From Anthopleura xanthogrammica (lineage: Eukaryota > Cnidaria > Anthozoa > Actiniaria > Actiniidae), in assembly GCA_964019055.1 (NCBI GenBank), contig OZ025220.1:7056620-7120619 (forward strand): a stretch of 64,000 nt of DNA, in the 5' to 3' direction. The position numbers were made by a program, and so were the translations under genes. Of the stretch, positions 1 through 12,864 are shown piece by piece (the stretch's first letter is position 1; the number at the start of each line of letters is the position of its first letter). The notes under the pieces are model-generated. The model searched no databases, was not told the origin of the DNA, and saw only the letters and a program-made list of their open reading frames with translations.

Positions 1-102
1 ATTACTTTGATATTGAAGTGATAACCGGTAAACTAATACAAATATGTGATCTAATTAATAGTACCTGCTTATAAACTATGGACATTCAGTCGTTTTACTT
101 AC

Positions 103-3100
103 GTTCTTCACAGTATTTCCCGCCAAATCCTGGTAAACACGTGCAGTTGCCATCTACTACGTCACACGTGGCGTTATTCGTGCACTTACAGGTCTGTGAA
201 CAGCCTTGTCCGTATGTACCCACAGAACATGCTGGGAGAATAATCATTAGAATATAAGAAATAGTTGACAAAAGTGAGCTATAAATCAGAGGAATGTAGG
301 GAGAGTCGTTTCCTGAGAAAGTTGAATTCGCAAGGGGACCAGGACATCTGTTTTTTCAGGCTAGGAGAGCTAGAAGATAACGCGCGCCTTCCTGCCAAAT
401 CCATATGAACTCTTACAATGATTGTCATCGAAAGAAACACTCATAAATAGGGCTTGTCTGACATTCCGACATTACAAAGAATATAATTTCATTCCTAGCC
501 GCACATGTTCTATTTTTTGGGTCAGTACTAGTTTCTCTAAGTCAATTATTCTTTTATGGGCAAAAAATAGATTCGAATCATCCCACAGGAATAATTATTT
601 TCTTCAATTGCTCTTTAGATTTGATCAATTATAAGTATCGTAGATTGCGTGGTTAAATATTTTGGTTCAAATTTTACTTACTTTCATTGCAGAAGGTACC
701 ATTTAGGCCAGGTTTACAATAACACGTGCCCGTCACGTGATCACATACACTAAGCATGGTGTCTTTTCTGCATTGGCATTTTTCTTTGCATTTGAACCCA
801 AATGTACCACCCGGACATTCTGAAATACAAACAAAGTCCTGGACTTGACATCACATGTGAGCAGAGTTGGGGCTCTCTTGAATTGAGAGTTTTCATCAGC
901 TTCTCTTTTGTTACCTAGCCCCACAAAGCCCAACCCGCTAAAATTAAATTCCGTCTTATCATGGACCGCGGAGGGGGTGGGGCTAGTGGCGCTATAACCC
1001 AACCACCTTTTCCCATACTAGTCTCTTATATTTGCAAATCTTAGCTCTACACTTTTTATCGGCTCAGCTCGGTTGTTTTAAGGTTTGATAACCTCCTACG
1101 CTTAGAAAGCCAAATACCAATCAACACTACTTGGTAACTTTTAAAGGCATGTGCATGCATTACCCATGCTCACTTACTTGTTTCACACCACTGACCAATA
1201 TATCCATCATTGCAGGTACACGCTCCTGTCTTGTGGTTACATTCAAGTGTACTTATGGATCTACAGCTACATTTGGATGTACAGTTTTTGCCGTAAGTAC
1301 CCTGTGGACAAACTGATACCAAAATATACAAGTAAGTAAATATGTACAAATAGAAATATATCAACAGCAGAAACATTTTCAACGAACCCTTCTTCTGCAG
1401 TTTCTCCATATCAAATTTCTTGGGAATACATTATTTACTTGCACGAGTATTATCCACAGCAATTCTATATCTTTATAATAATATCATTATCATCATTATT
1501 ATTATCATTATCATATTATTATCATTATTATATTATTATCCTTTTGTTAATACCACCAACATGACCGCCATGTCTCTTGACTTTTGACTCAATTTGGGAA
1601 TGTTTGCAAACTATCAATACTCGTGTGTCTGGCACACGGTCTTTAATTAGAAAAAACAATACGCTCAAAGGGAAAGGGTCTATTCTGAAAACTCATACTG
1701 AAGAAAAAAAGATTCCTTACACAAGGTGCACTCGCGTCCAGTCCATCCCGGTGTACAGTAGCATGCGCCGTTCACGTGATCACAAGACGCTGTGTTTTCT
1801 CTAAAACATTGACATGATGACAGACAGTCTCGGCCATAGAAATCTTGCTTACAACCTGCATAAAAAGAAAAAGCCACAGATAAGGTTCTTTTATCAGTAT
1901 ACCTGACTACAACAATGTTTGGCTATGAATAGCCCACTTTCGATATTCTGGTTGAGTGATCACGCACAAAGCAACTCAAGACGAGGCTCCGGGGAAACAA
2001 TAGAGTAATCTAATATATTCTTTTCTTTCCCCGGAACCTCGTCTTGAATTGCTTTGTGCGTGCATGATCACTCAACCAGAATATAATGTGTCTAATACCT
2101 TCTTCACATTGCTTCCCCTGCCATCCTGGTGAACACCGGCAAGCACCGGTCACGTGATCACACGATGATTCGTGCTGGCAGGTACACGTACTGTTGCATT
2201 TTAAGCCAAACATTCCCTCTGGGCACCCTGTGGGATTCAAAAAGGACTGGTTCAGTAAAGATTGTGTAATTCTAACAAATAAATATTACTACCAGTACAA
2301 TGATATACTAACCTTGTTCACAAAGAGTACCATACCAACCCGCTGTGCACGAACAGGCCCCAGTCACGTGATCACAGGTAGCACCGTTCGCACATTGACA
2401 AGTATATTGACATTCATAGCCGTATCTACCTTGTGGACATTCTGATAAAAAAAAATGGAGAAATGTCGAAACTCAATATTTCAAAGTTTAGCGTGCAAGA
2501 CAGAAAAGCAGTCGGTTATTGAAACAGCAATTACCCTTACTTTGACAATTTCGTCTTGAATACCCAATTGGGCAGTTACATACACCTGTTATTACGTCAC
2601 AGTGATTATTATTGCAATTGCACTTCTTTTCACACCTGCTACCATACTGACCAACTCCGCAAACTGACAAAAAATAATAACATTAAAATAAGTGAATGAG
2701 GGAGTGAGATAACGAGTTCCTCTACATAATGCAACATCAAAGCACAGATTTACCAATTTTTGTGTCACAATTTTTATCGGTAAAGCCATCCTTACAATAA
2801 CAGAATCCTGATAAAGCATGGCATCTGAAATGAAAACGTCACCTTAGTATAATGGCAAAAGTGAATACCATTTTCTTCAGATTTAATAACACCCTTTACC
2901 TGTCAGTTAGTGTCCTGTTACACGAACATTGATTGTTGCATCTCGCACCAAACGTCCAGTCGTTGCATTCTGTAAAAGAAAAAGTAAATTTTGATAATTA
3001 AAACCTGAAATTTTGGATATAGAAACCGTAAATAGAAATACTTTTTCCATACTTACTGATGTTACACACTTCCCCCTGCCACTCCCCCAAGCATGTACAT

Positions 3101-6100
3101 TGTCCTGTCACGGGGTCACATGATGCGCCATTCTGACATAAGCATTTTGATTGACAGTTTTTTCCATAGTAACCAGCCGGACATGGATTGTTACATTCAA
3201 CACCAGTCCATCCCGGTAGACAGTCACATGACCCATCCACCTTGCTACATGTTGCATTGTTCTGACATGTGCAGTTCCCCGTGCAACCTGGGCCATATTT
3301 TCCTTCCGGGCATTGTGTATTACATGATGGACCAGTATGTCCGGGCTGACAGCTGAAAAGCGCCATACAAAATATTGATATTTAGAGATATTTATTACTG
3401 CTACAGTTACAGTGTATTTAGATGATTTTTGACTGTAAAACGGTAGAGCACGGTAACGGTTCAGAATAAGGGACACTTTCTGAGGCAATCACAGCGATTC
3501 TCAGCTTACTGTTACACGGTCAGATAGCTTGGACACGGTCATTCCACGACACCTACGTGTCGTGAATTTTTCATACTAGTTCTAAGAAATATATTCTGTT
3601 AGTACTTACGCGCACACCCCAGTGAATGGATTACAGGTTCCCCATTTCGTACAATTACATTGTACTTTACATCCAACACCACCAGCTCCACCAGCACACT
3701 GTTTTTCACATAACTTGCCCATATATCCAGAGGTGCAGTTACAGAAACCATCTATTGGTGAACACGTGGCATTGTTCTGACATGCGCAATCGCCAATGCA
3801 CTTGAGACCATATTTTCCTTTTTCACAAATATCTTCACATCTGGTAAATAACCGTTTGTCAAGATTAAACAAATGATATGTAGTAGAGGGTGCTTCATTC
3901 CCGCAAGCTGCGATATGTAGCTAATTCGGTTAAGATGAGCGTCTGCACCGCAAGCCAAAAACATCTAGAGCCGGGATAAAAACTTCCCACTAACTATCCA
4001 CTATCTCTATTGGAGGATTAAGCTAGGCAGAAGAGTTCATTAAAAGGTATTGTATATCATAATACAAACCTCTTTCCTCTGTAACCAGGCCTGCAGTCAC
4101 ACACCCCAGTCACGTGATCACAGGTTGCACCATGCATACAGTTTAGACATGTTTGTACACAGCGGTATCCATATGTACCTTTGGGACACTTTTGGTTACA
4201 AATGTCTCCCTAGATAGGCAGCAAAAAAAGAAATATTACAAATATTGGAATTACCTTCGACTGCGCAGAAACCAAAATGCGTGCTAACTTGTCAGGTAAC
4301 TGACTGTCTTATGGAAAATGTCTTGTATCTCATATATTCAAAAATCAATGGTCGAAAGGTCGATGCCTGTCTACATTTTGGAGTATGACCTTGTTTATTT
4401 GACAAATCATGGATAATTAGGTTAATACTGATTTGAGTCTTAGACTCCAATCTTCCGTTGTCCGTCACCAGGGTGGCTCATATAGTGAGCAAGCAACAAC
4501 TTTTTGTGAGGGAAATTTGTATTTTGTTTGACTTTGTACAAACGGCAGGACCAACCCATCAGGTCTTAGAATACAACATGTTTTCAGTGCTTAGTGCAAT
4601 TTAATCCACCTCTCTGAAACTTTTAGTACAGCAGATTCATTTTTGCTTGAAAGCGTACAGTTTAAAGATAAATGGGATTTGTACAAGACTGGCTTACCAA
4701 ACACCTTCCGCGTACTTACCGTCCACCCAGCTGTACAGTTACACGTGCCGTTCACGTGATCACATGAAGCTCCATTCAGACATGCGCATTTCACTGCACA
4801 ATCCTGCCCATACCAGCCACGAGAACATTCGGATTCACAGCTGAGAATAGAACAGAAATAGAAACGTTCTAGTGGTGGTATACTCGAATGTTTATACTAC
4901 TTAAGCCATCACTACACACTTAATTTATTTATTGTTTGTATTTTTCTTATATTTAGGATATTATAAAAAAAACTAGTACCTTTGTAAATACAAACTAATT
5001 TATCTGTATTGTTATTTTTCTATAATATGTTTATATGTGTGTGTAATAAAAAGAACTTGAACTTCACAGTTTGGTATCCCTGTGTTCTGACAGTCTACGT
5101 CATTAACAATCAGAAAATAGACTAACCGCTGTCCTTGATATCCATCTGTGCATGTGCAGTTACCACTAACAGGGTCACATGTCGCTCCATTAAGACAGGT
5201 ACATCTTTTTAGGCATTTGTCACCATAGTAACCTTGGTCACATGTCTTGTTACAGTACTGTCCCTCCCACCCTGGGGTACACGTACAGACACCAGTGCGG
5301 GGAGAACATTTAGCGTTATTTTGACAGAGACAGTCATGTTTACAGTGTGGTCCCCATTCATGTGAAGGACAGTCTGATGAAGAAGAAAAGGAAATTAACA
5401 CAAACAAGATTGAGAATGTTTACAAACTGAGATGTTAGGTGTGCTAGTGTATACCTCTTTCACACAGTTTTCCATAGTAACCTGAGTAACACGAGCAGTA
5501 ATCTGGTTTGGTACACGTGCCGTTCACACAAGGCTGAGTACAAATAGCTGAAAAACAGAATCGAAGTAAAATGCAGAAAATCATCGAGGATATTGTAGTG
5601 ACTACCCTAGCATTAGGTTATTTACCTTTGGTACACTGATTTTCCTCTTGACTCCATCCCTTACAACAATAGTATTGTTTCCTGTAGGATGTTCTCGTAG
5701 CTGCTCGATATTGAGTCCTGTAAGCAGTCCTATGGACGTCAAGAAGAAAGAACTATGAGGCTCATAAATCAAAGTACCGCATTTCACTGCAACGCTATCA
5801 TAACAAATGCACATTCATTAACACATAATGATGTTCTGTTACCTGTGTCGAGTGCATCTTCCCCAGTTCAAGAATCCACATTTAACATATATTCGGTATC
5901 TGTATGAGACTTGATATGACTGTTGGTAGTTTTGCCTGAAGCTATAAGTCAATTAAAAAGTATGAGAAATTACAGTCTTAATGCTATAATATGGAATGCT
6001 AGAATTGTTTTTATTCTAGAAAATTACTAAAGGGCTGGTAAGATATACAATGAAATACGAGCATCTTTTGTTCAAATTCTAAAGATGTTAAAATTCCGTA

Positions 6101-8305
6101 CAATCTGTGATCTCACTTATTGTTTTTAAAGGGCACGAAGTCGAAAACAGTGGTAAAGCAAAAATATATATCTAATGTCCAAATGTTTTCGGTTTGTTGA
6201 ACCATCATCAGGGATTGTAAGATTGATGCCATACAAAGGAACTGACTATACACTCAAATTAAGTCACTCCATTAGGGAAAAGTGACATGATTAAGATTAG
6301 CAATGAAATTAGCTTCCAATACTCTTCGCTTATACCAAGAAGTTTACGATGTTAAAATGTCCCATTGTTTTTTGTTTTGTTTTTCATACTCCTCTTGGGA
6401 ATTTAAGGGCACATGATGTAAAGGTAGAAGAGGTGACGGGCATGGGCATGCTCTTTCCCCACCGTTCCTCTTAAGAATCTGAGCATCCCTTTCTTACCAT
6501 TAATTAAAGGACTAGAGTGATGATGCTTCCATTCTATTCTTTTTTTATTTATCAACTTATTTTTTTTCTTTCTGTCTACCATTCTGTCTTTCTTTGTTTC
6601 TTCTTTTCTTGACCTTCTATTTACAAATTTTCGCAAAAACATATGTTCTTGTGAATGTGTTACTTTCATCAGTGGGTTTTTTTATTTTATTTTTTTCTTG
6701 CTTTCCTTCCTTTCTGCCATCTTTCTTTTTTCTTTGTGTGTGTGTTGATTACACAAAGAGCTTCCCAGCCAGTCAACTAAAATTTCACATTTATCATTGC
6801 ATAATCCTCGCTTCCGACCACTTTCACGTGAGAAATCCCCTGAATATGCTGAATCGAAATGAAAAAGCTAGACATTCCATTTTTTTAATTAAAAAATGTT
6901 CGAAGGTCATCAGCCAAAAAAATCCCGTGTAGCTGATTCTGCTCCGCTGGGAAAGTACCTGGGTTTCAGAGGTCCTCTCGCCCCATACCCACAAGGTAAG
7001 TGACCGCCTATGACCGAGCGGCAATGGAATGAGAGAGCCTCTAAAAACCAGAGTATGGGTACCATAGCTTTGAGTTGAAACTTTCAAGGAAAAATAGACT
7101 AAAGGTGTTACACCAAGGAAAGTTCCTTGCAACTTTTTTCGCAACTAGTGAATATATCCTGTCGGTACAACTGTTTATCGGTGGAAAATTTATAAAACAA
7201 GTTCTAAGGGTCGTTGCCTGGATACACCACCTTTTACTGCGATTCTGCGAACTCGGTAGTTGCTAGTTGCCAGTTGGAATTTGTTTTTTTCACTGCCGCC
7301 AGTCAAAAATATAAAAGGTGCCAACTGATTAGTTTTGATTGACGGCAGCGAAAAACCAATTTCACAACAAGGCGTTGAAATGTCTGAGTTCGCAGAATAT
7401 TGAGAATCGCAGTAAAAGAGCTTTATTCGAATGTTGTATCTCTGTGACCTTTTTCAAAATAGTCTTTGATGCGAAACTAACACAAAAATACGAAAGAACT
7501 GGCCCACACATCCCCCCTCCCCTCCCCCCCCCCCGGATTCAACAAGTAATTTTCGTTTCACTGATGCTAGTAATTTTTTTAGTCAAGTAAAACCACCCTA
7601 AGACTTACTTAACATTTTACAAAACCTTGTAACAGTACAGCACAGAGTTCCAAAATATTGGAGAGATTCAAAAATATTAATATCAAGATTTTGAGACCGA
7701 CACTAAGAACTGCTGCAAAGGAGACTAAATTGTAACAGGAAGTTATCAAAATCCGATGCACATCCCTCCCCCGCCATTAATAAACGCCTCGTAAATAAAC
7801 TTTTGATAATAATAAATTATTTAATTGGAAGGGTACTAAAGGTTTTAAGTAATATCAACTAGAGCAAATAGAGGCGACCTTGAAAATTTATTATTGACGA
7901 GTCATGGTTATGCTAATGCTTTGCTAATGCTAAAAGGTCAAACATTTCTTCATGAATGTACAGTATGTCAATGCAGATAAAACAAAGAAATTCAGAACGA
8001 ATTCTGATTCTAAATTCCACCAAAACTACTGTAGAGTCTAGAAAATGCGTTAGAAGTCATACTGTTAAGTTAAGGTTAAACATATCTAGGGTAGAAGCAG
8101 TTTGTTGAATCAAATTTTGAAAGTCAAAATATAACAATTGCACAATCATCGAGACAAGACAACAGTAAAATTACAAAACTTACCTTACGATCCTAGAGCA
8201 AACATTCGCTCCATTCCCGGCTAAATTCCCTCTACTTTTCTGTACAACAAGCAACACAACTATGCACAAACCACAAACAAATACTTTACAAGTCCCTAGC
8301 GACAT
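103..8305 (-). CDS. Gene A: long EMI + multi-EGF Draper/MEGF10-like receptor, 3' end outside window
   Basis: Eighteen exons are readable on the minus strand: 8305-8184, 5941-5843, 5729-5626, 5547-5455, 5373-5127, 4840-4720, 4209-4070, 3840-3610, 3352-3057, 2969-2900, 2824-2754, 2663-2541, 2441-2313, 2227-2099, 1855-1721, 1312-1178, 819-682, 231-103. Exon 1 gives a signal peptide ([19 protein letters not shown]). Exons 1-3 form an EMI domain ending in YCCKGW. The rest encode about 17 EGF modules with 8 cysteines. Each border is GT/AG and the phases agree throughout. Exon order matches gene E, except that A keeps an extra ECPGG-type EGF (819-682) and lacks the two modules E has between EMI and exon 4. 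By family, this is a phagocytic or adhesive surface receptor; the membrane and tail exons would lie left of position 1. The start codon is chosen by alignment with the 122-nt first exons of B, C, E, F and H. Confidence 0.85.
1471..1545. repeat. Imperfect ATT/ATC microsatellite in a gene A intron
   Basis: About 75 bp of interrupted TTA, TCA and ATT triplets lie in the intron between the gene A exons 1855-1721 and 1312-1178. The rest of that intron shows nothing I recognise. Confidence 0.8.
1940..2085. repeat. Foldback element (MITE-like), family 1, copy 1
   Basis: Two arms of about 60 bp are inverted copies of each other around a short AT-rich centre. The outer ends read CGATATTCTGGTTGAG and its complement. 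A second copy lies at 43859-44001. No coding capacity. It sits in the gene A intron about 13 bp from the splice donor of exon 2227-2099. The target duplication is unclear. Confidence 0.8.
6185..6211 (-). other. Hammerhead-ribozyme-like core, possible Penelope-like element remnant
   Basis: On the minus strand the sequence reads CTGATGA, then a possible 4-bp stem (GGTT/AACC) with a short loop, then GAAA. That is the order of conserved elements in a hammerhead core. Penelope-like retroelements are known to carry minimal hammerheads of this kind. Stems I and III were not verified, so this is only a candidate. Confidence 0.3.
7231..7418. repeat. Foldback element in gene A intron 1
   Basis: CTTTTACTGCGATTCTGCGA near 7231 pairs with its near-complement near 7386-7418, with one arm carrying extra bases. 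Inside, GCCGCCAGTCAAAA pairs with TTTTGATTGACGGC. No open frame of note. It is probably a nonautonomous DNA element. Confidence 0.65.
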
Positions 8306-9897
8306 GTTCTGGCTAAAATACAGAGACATATAAGCAGACACATGCACTTAAAACTTCTACAGTTCCAGCTTCAACAGATCAGTGGAGTCAGAGCCGGAAA
8401 TACAGCCAGGAGTTAAAAATTAACTTTTCTGCTTTCGATACATGATCAGGCTAGAACCATAATTGTTTTAGAGTAGTGACAGCTCAATCACCAGTCCTTC
8501 AAGGGGTAGTCTGGTGGATCAATAAGAGAAACTTTTGGCATGCTAGAACACCAGGCATTTTTTCTTCCAATGCAAACAATCATCCAATAGGTTTCTAACT
8601 CTTTAAAAACTCAGAAACACTACAGAAACGCTACAATTCCTGAAACATTTAGCTCTTTCCAACATAAAAAAAATATTTATTTGTTCTAACTGATGGTTGC
8701 TGAAGACTGCTATTTTTGTAGATGCTCGCGTGATCGTTATATATGTCTATTTCATTGTATATTTGTATATTTCGTTTCGGTCAACCTTCTTAATAACTTT
8801 ACATATGCTAGAGTAATGCCATTGTAAGCCGTAGTTTTCGCTCCTTTTTACTTGGTAGCCCCCATTGAGCGAAAAAAAATTCGACAGACAGCGAACTGGG
8901 ACCGACTTGAATCAGTCTACTGAATATATATGCAAAAATATGGAAATTTTTATGTGCCGTTTTCAGCCGAGTTACGACACAACCCGGCCGACCTTGACAC
9001 CTGAGATCTGTTGAGCTAATATAAGGGGAACAATTCAATTCGAATAGGATTTGCAAGTGGAACTAGTAACTAGTGCGGGAGAAAAAGTACGCATTATAAT
9101 TCATACGGAAGATTCCAATTTTAGAAGCTTTGCAGTCTTAAACTAGTGGTTTGTTCAATCATATATCGTCTCTGAACGTATCCGATTGCTTTGCCACAAG
9201 TTCATGTTGGGGCACGTCAAACACGCCAAACAAAAGATTATTGATATATTCACTGGTTTCTTCTTCTCGACTTTAAAGGGCACTTTGTATAAATACAATA
9301 GCTTGTTATCCTTCATTGTCACATGAAAACGATTGTCAAGTTATGTAAAGTGCCCCTCAAATTTGATGCAAATGAGCCAAATCAAAATGCTTTATGGGTC
9401 GTAAAAAGCAGCGTATAAATAGACCAGAATCAATAGCCCATTGCATACGATATTTATTCCTCCTTTCCCTTGACCGCCAAAAAAACTTTCTCCCTCTCCA
9501 TCCCCCAACTCCAGCATCGGCTCCCCCCGCAAGCATGGAAATGCTAGAGGATCTTTTCAATATTAACCATTTTCCAGGGGTGTTGAAACGTCAAAGAGAA
9601 CCTAGGGAAGGGTAGACAAGGAGGAAAACATAGACAAAGTGGTTGCTTTAAATTCACCTTCCCTCCCCCACACCCGACAAAATATTACCAATTTATGACG
9701 TCATTAGCCACCTTGTCAATGCCAAAGACAGATAATCTCATTTTGGGATTCCTGTGTCGTGGGGAGGATTCGCCTATCAGTTTACAAACAGGAACTTGGA
9801 CTCACAGTTTCGAACTAGTTGCTCCGGATTTAGTTCTTTAATGTAGACTTACCTTGAAGTAAACTAGTCAGCTACTGAAGCTAAATGTCATTTTGAA
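8306..9897. other. Head-to-head spacer between gene A and gene B
   Basis: This 1.6 kb separates the start codon of gene A (minus) from that of gene B (plus), so both promoters should lie here. I see no EMI or EGF exon, no RNA gene and no unambiguous core promoter motif. A short inverted pair, GGGCACTTT / AAAGTGCCC, occurs around 9279-9354. Confidence 0.6.
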
Positions 9898-12823
9898 ATG
9901 ACAAGCACCTTAAAGGTTTCTTGCATAATCCTTTGGACTTTGAGTTCCAGCTTTTTAGGCAAACAAGCCGCTGCGAATCTAATTCCCGATGGACCAAATG
10001 TTTGTTCTAGGCAACAAAGGTAGGATAATCTACACTGAACATTTAAGCCATAAATTTATTTATGGGCCAGATTTCTAACAGACCCTAACAAAATCAAAGT
10101 CATTCTAAAACAATGGAACAACTATGTTGTACATCACTTTTAAAACTGAGCAGCCGGAACAGAGTGACATAGGAGATTCGCGCGTGACGCATGGCGGAGT
10201 GCGTGACACGAAACAAAAAACCCAGCAGGAGTAAATAAGTCTGTAATCAAGTAACACAGGTTCTGTTGAAACCAGAATGTTTGATGCTTATACATTTATT
10301 TTTGATTATTTATATTCATTATTTCATTCTTTTGATTTGGATTTCTTTCTTTTCTTAGTTTTGTAGAGTCTCACACGGTGTCGGTGCAGCAAAGTGTGAA
10401 TAAACAGGTTACTTACAAATGTCGTCCTCAACAATGGCCTTTCCTGTATAAAATCTGCTACAGGAACTCGTAAGTATGACATACAGGCCTTTCCTAATAT
10501 CTATACATGTCATCGTCCTTAGCCTCATGTCCATGCAGCTAATTAAATATTATCATTCAAATTATTTTTTCCGTCATTTTGATTGGCCGAGAGAACTGCA
10601 AATAACTGCCTACAAATAACGGTCTGCTCATGCGCATTAACGCTGTATTTGACAATGGCTCGCTTCCCTGAAAAAATGAGCTGACTTCTTTGTTATTGTT
10701 TGACTCGCACTGCCCCTCAAAGATTAGAAAAAATAATTTGAATGATAAAACAATTATTGAACTCGGTTACCGCAAAATATCGAGATTTGTTTGTGTCTTG
10801 CAAGCAATTATTTGCATTGCTTGCTCGCCACTAACAAATCACGATATTTTGCTCAACCTCGTCCAATAATTGCTTATTATTACAGTATAGGTAATTTATT
10901 TGGCTTTTGTACGTTAAACCCAAACCTTTCGATGCGAAGCTAGCTGGTTTTACCTGACAAACAAGGCGCTCAAAAGCTCGTTTGGTAGCAAAAAAAGGCC
11001 CGTGCATAGAATTCTGCGACTGAGCTGCATGAAAGTGAGGCTAAGGACGACAAGCATGAATATCAAGATAAGTCCATAAGAACATCAAATACAATTTCGA
11101 AATGTAAGGAAGGGGGTGACTTGAGTGTTGGAATGAATGAAAGGGAGTGCGTGACTTTATTTATAAAAACCTTGTTTTTGGTATGATGATGATGATGACT
11201 CTTTTCTATTTGAATTTGACGGTGGCTAGCATCACTATCCGACCTTTGGAGCCGCCCCTTGATACCTAGGCAATACACCGTAATGCGCATGGGGAAACCA
11301 TTATTTGTAGGCAGTTGTTTGCAGTTCTCTCGGCCAATCAAAACGACGGAAAAAATATTTTGAATGATGTGGTCGTATTCGGCCATTTTAGAGTCTTGTT
11401 CTTTCGTTCGTTTTTCTTTTGTTTCTCCATTTATTTTTATTCCTGTGCCTTTTGTTGTTTTCGTTCTTTCGTTCGTTCCTTCATTTTCTTTTTGTTCGCT
11501 CATTCAATATTTCGTCTTGGTGATGCCAATGATGATTAACTGGTCATTTTAGGGTTGTGTACCAAGTTGGATACAAACAGATGTATAGAGTTGCATACCG
11601 GACTGTATACACCTGCTGTAACGGGTGGCAACCAAGTGGCAATAGCTGCATAACGCGTAAGTTATGGCAAGGGAATCAAGGAGGGTTAATACACACGCCT
11701 CTCATGCACCTCTCGGGTGTCGGGGTTGATTACTGCACTCGCAGTTTGTTAGGTCACTCCCTTTGAGGGTTTTCGTCTTCATTCTTCGGTTTTTCTCCCT
11801 CAGCAAAACCTAACAAGCTAAACATGTTCGAATTCGATCTGTGAGGTAGCCATGCCCTGACCGACTTTTTTTCTCATTTCTACATGTTGCCATAGCAATC
11901 TGTCCTCAGGGCTGTTATAACGGGACATGCATCAAGCCTAATGTGTGCACGTGTCTACCTGGTTACCATGGAGCTGCTTGTAACCAGCGTAAGTAAATTA
12001 TTTTACTTATTCAGTTATTAAACTTCTAATATTTTCCATTTAATTTCTCTTGGACTGAGAAAATGTATTGTCTAAGTTGTTTCATTCCCATCTTCTAACT
12101 TCATCAAAGAATTGAAATGGTAATTGCTTCAAATAGGCAATGTGCATCGAAGCTCACAAAGCACTCTGGGAAAGTGAGTTCTTTAAAAATGTAACAGGAA
12201 AATCAAAGGAACTATCAGAAAAAAATTACTCTGTTATTTTGGTCTCCTGAAATCCTTGTATTTGCATAGAAAATGCCGAAGGAAAAATTGTCAGATGAAT
12301 TTTTAGAGGAGCCAAAAAAGCGTAAGAACTCACTTTCCCATCATGCTTTGTGCTATAATTTCGTGCTCATGCACATTGGCTATTGGAGGCATCACTGAGC
12401 TCCAAAATCTTGATTAAATTTGTGCTTCCAGAAAAGATGTCTTAGCTAGCCGCTCGAGAAAGTTATTCATTAGTATGAATGCCTTATTTCAACTCAAAGA
12501 CGTACTATGTTTGTGTTTTTTCTTTTCCAGCCTGTCAGTCAAACAAGTGGGGACTAGGATGTAACAACACTTGTCAATGCACAAACAATGCTACATGTGA
12601 CATGCGCAATGGGTCCTGTTCTTGCTTACCTGGGTGGCAGGGTAAAACATGTGACCAACCGTGCCAACAAGGTTACTATGGCAACAAATGTACCCTTGCT
12701 TGTACCTGTCTGAATGGTGCAGCCTGTGACCACGTGACTGGGGACTGCAGTTGTTCGCCTGGTTGGCAAGGGCAACAGTGTTATGTCTCAAATGGCATCT
12801 ACAAAGCCTTAACTATTATTACT

Positions 12824-12864
<41 letters not shown>

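Larger units (their letters stand above)
5942..8183. other. Gene A intron 1 (2.2 kb), noncoding with repeat debris
   Basis: This stretch separates the signal-peptide exon from the first EMI exon. It holds a hammerhead-like motif (6185-6211), T/C-rich runs (6540-6740), a short poly-C run near 7503-7535 and a foldback at 7231-7418. No EGF or EMI exon was found in it on either strand. Intron 1 is also long in C, E, F and H. Confidence 0.7.

Noticed and set aside
6403..6932. Frames in the T-rich part of gene A intron 1
   Set aside because: Low-complexity sequence; no domain and no splice structure.
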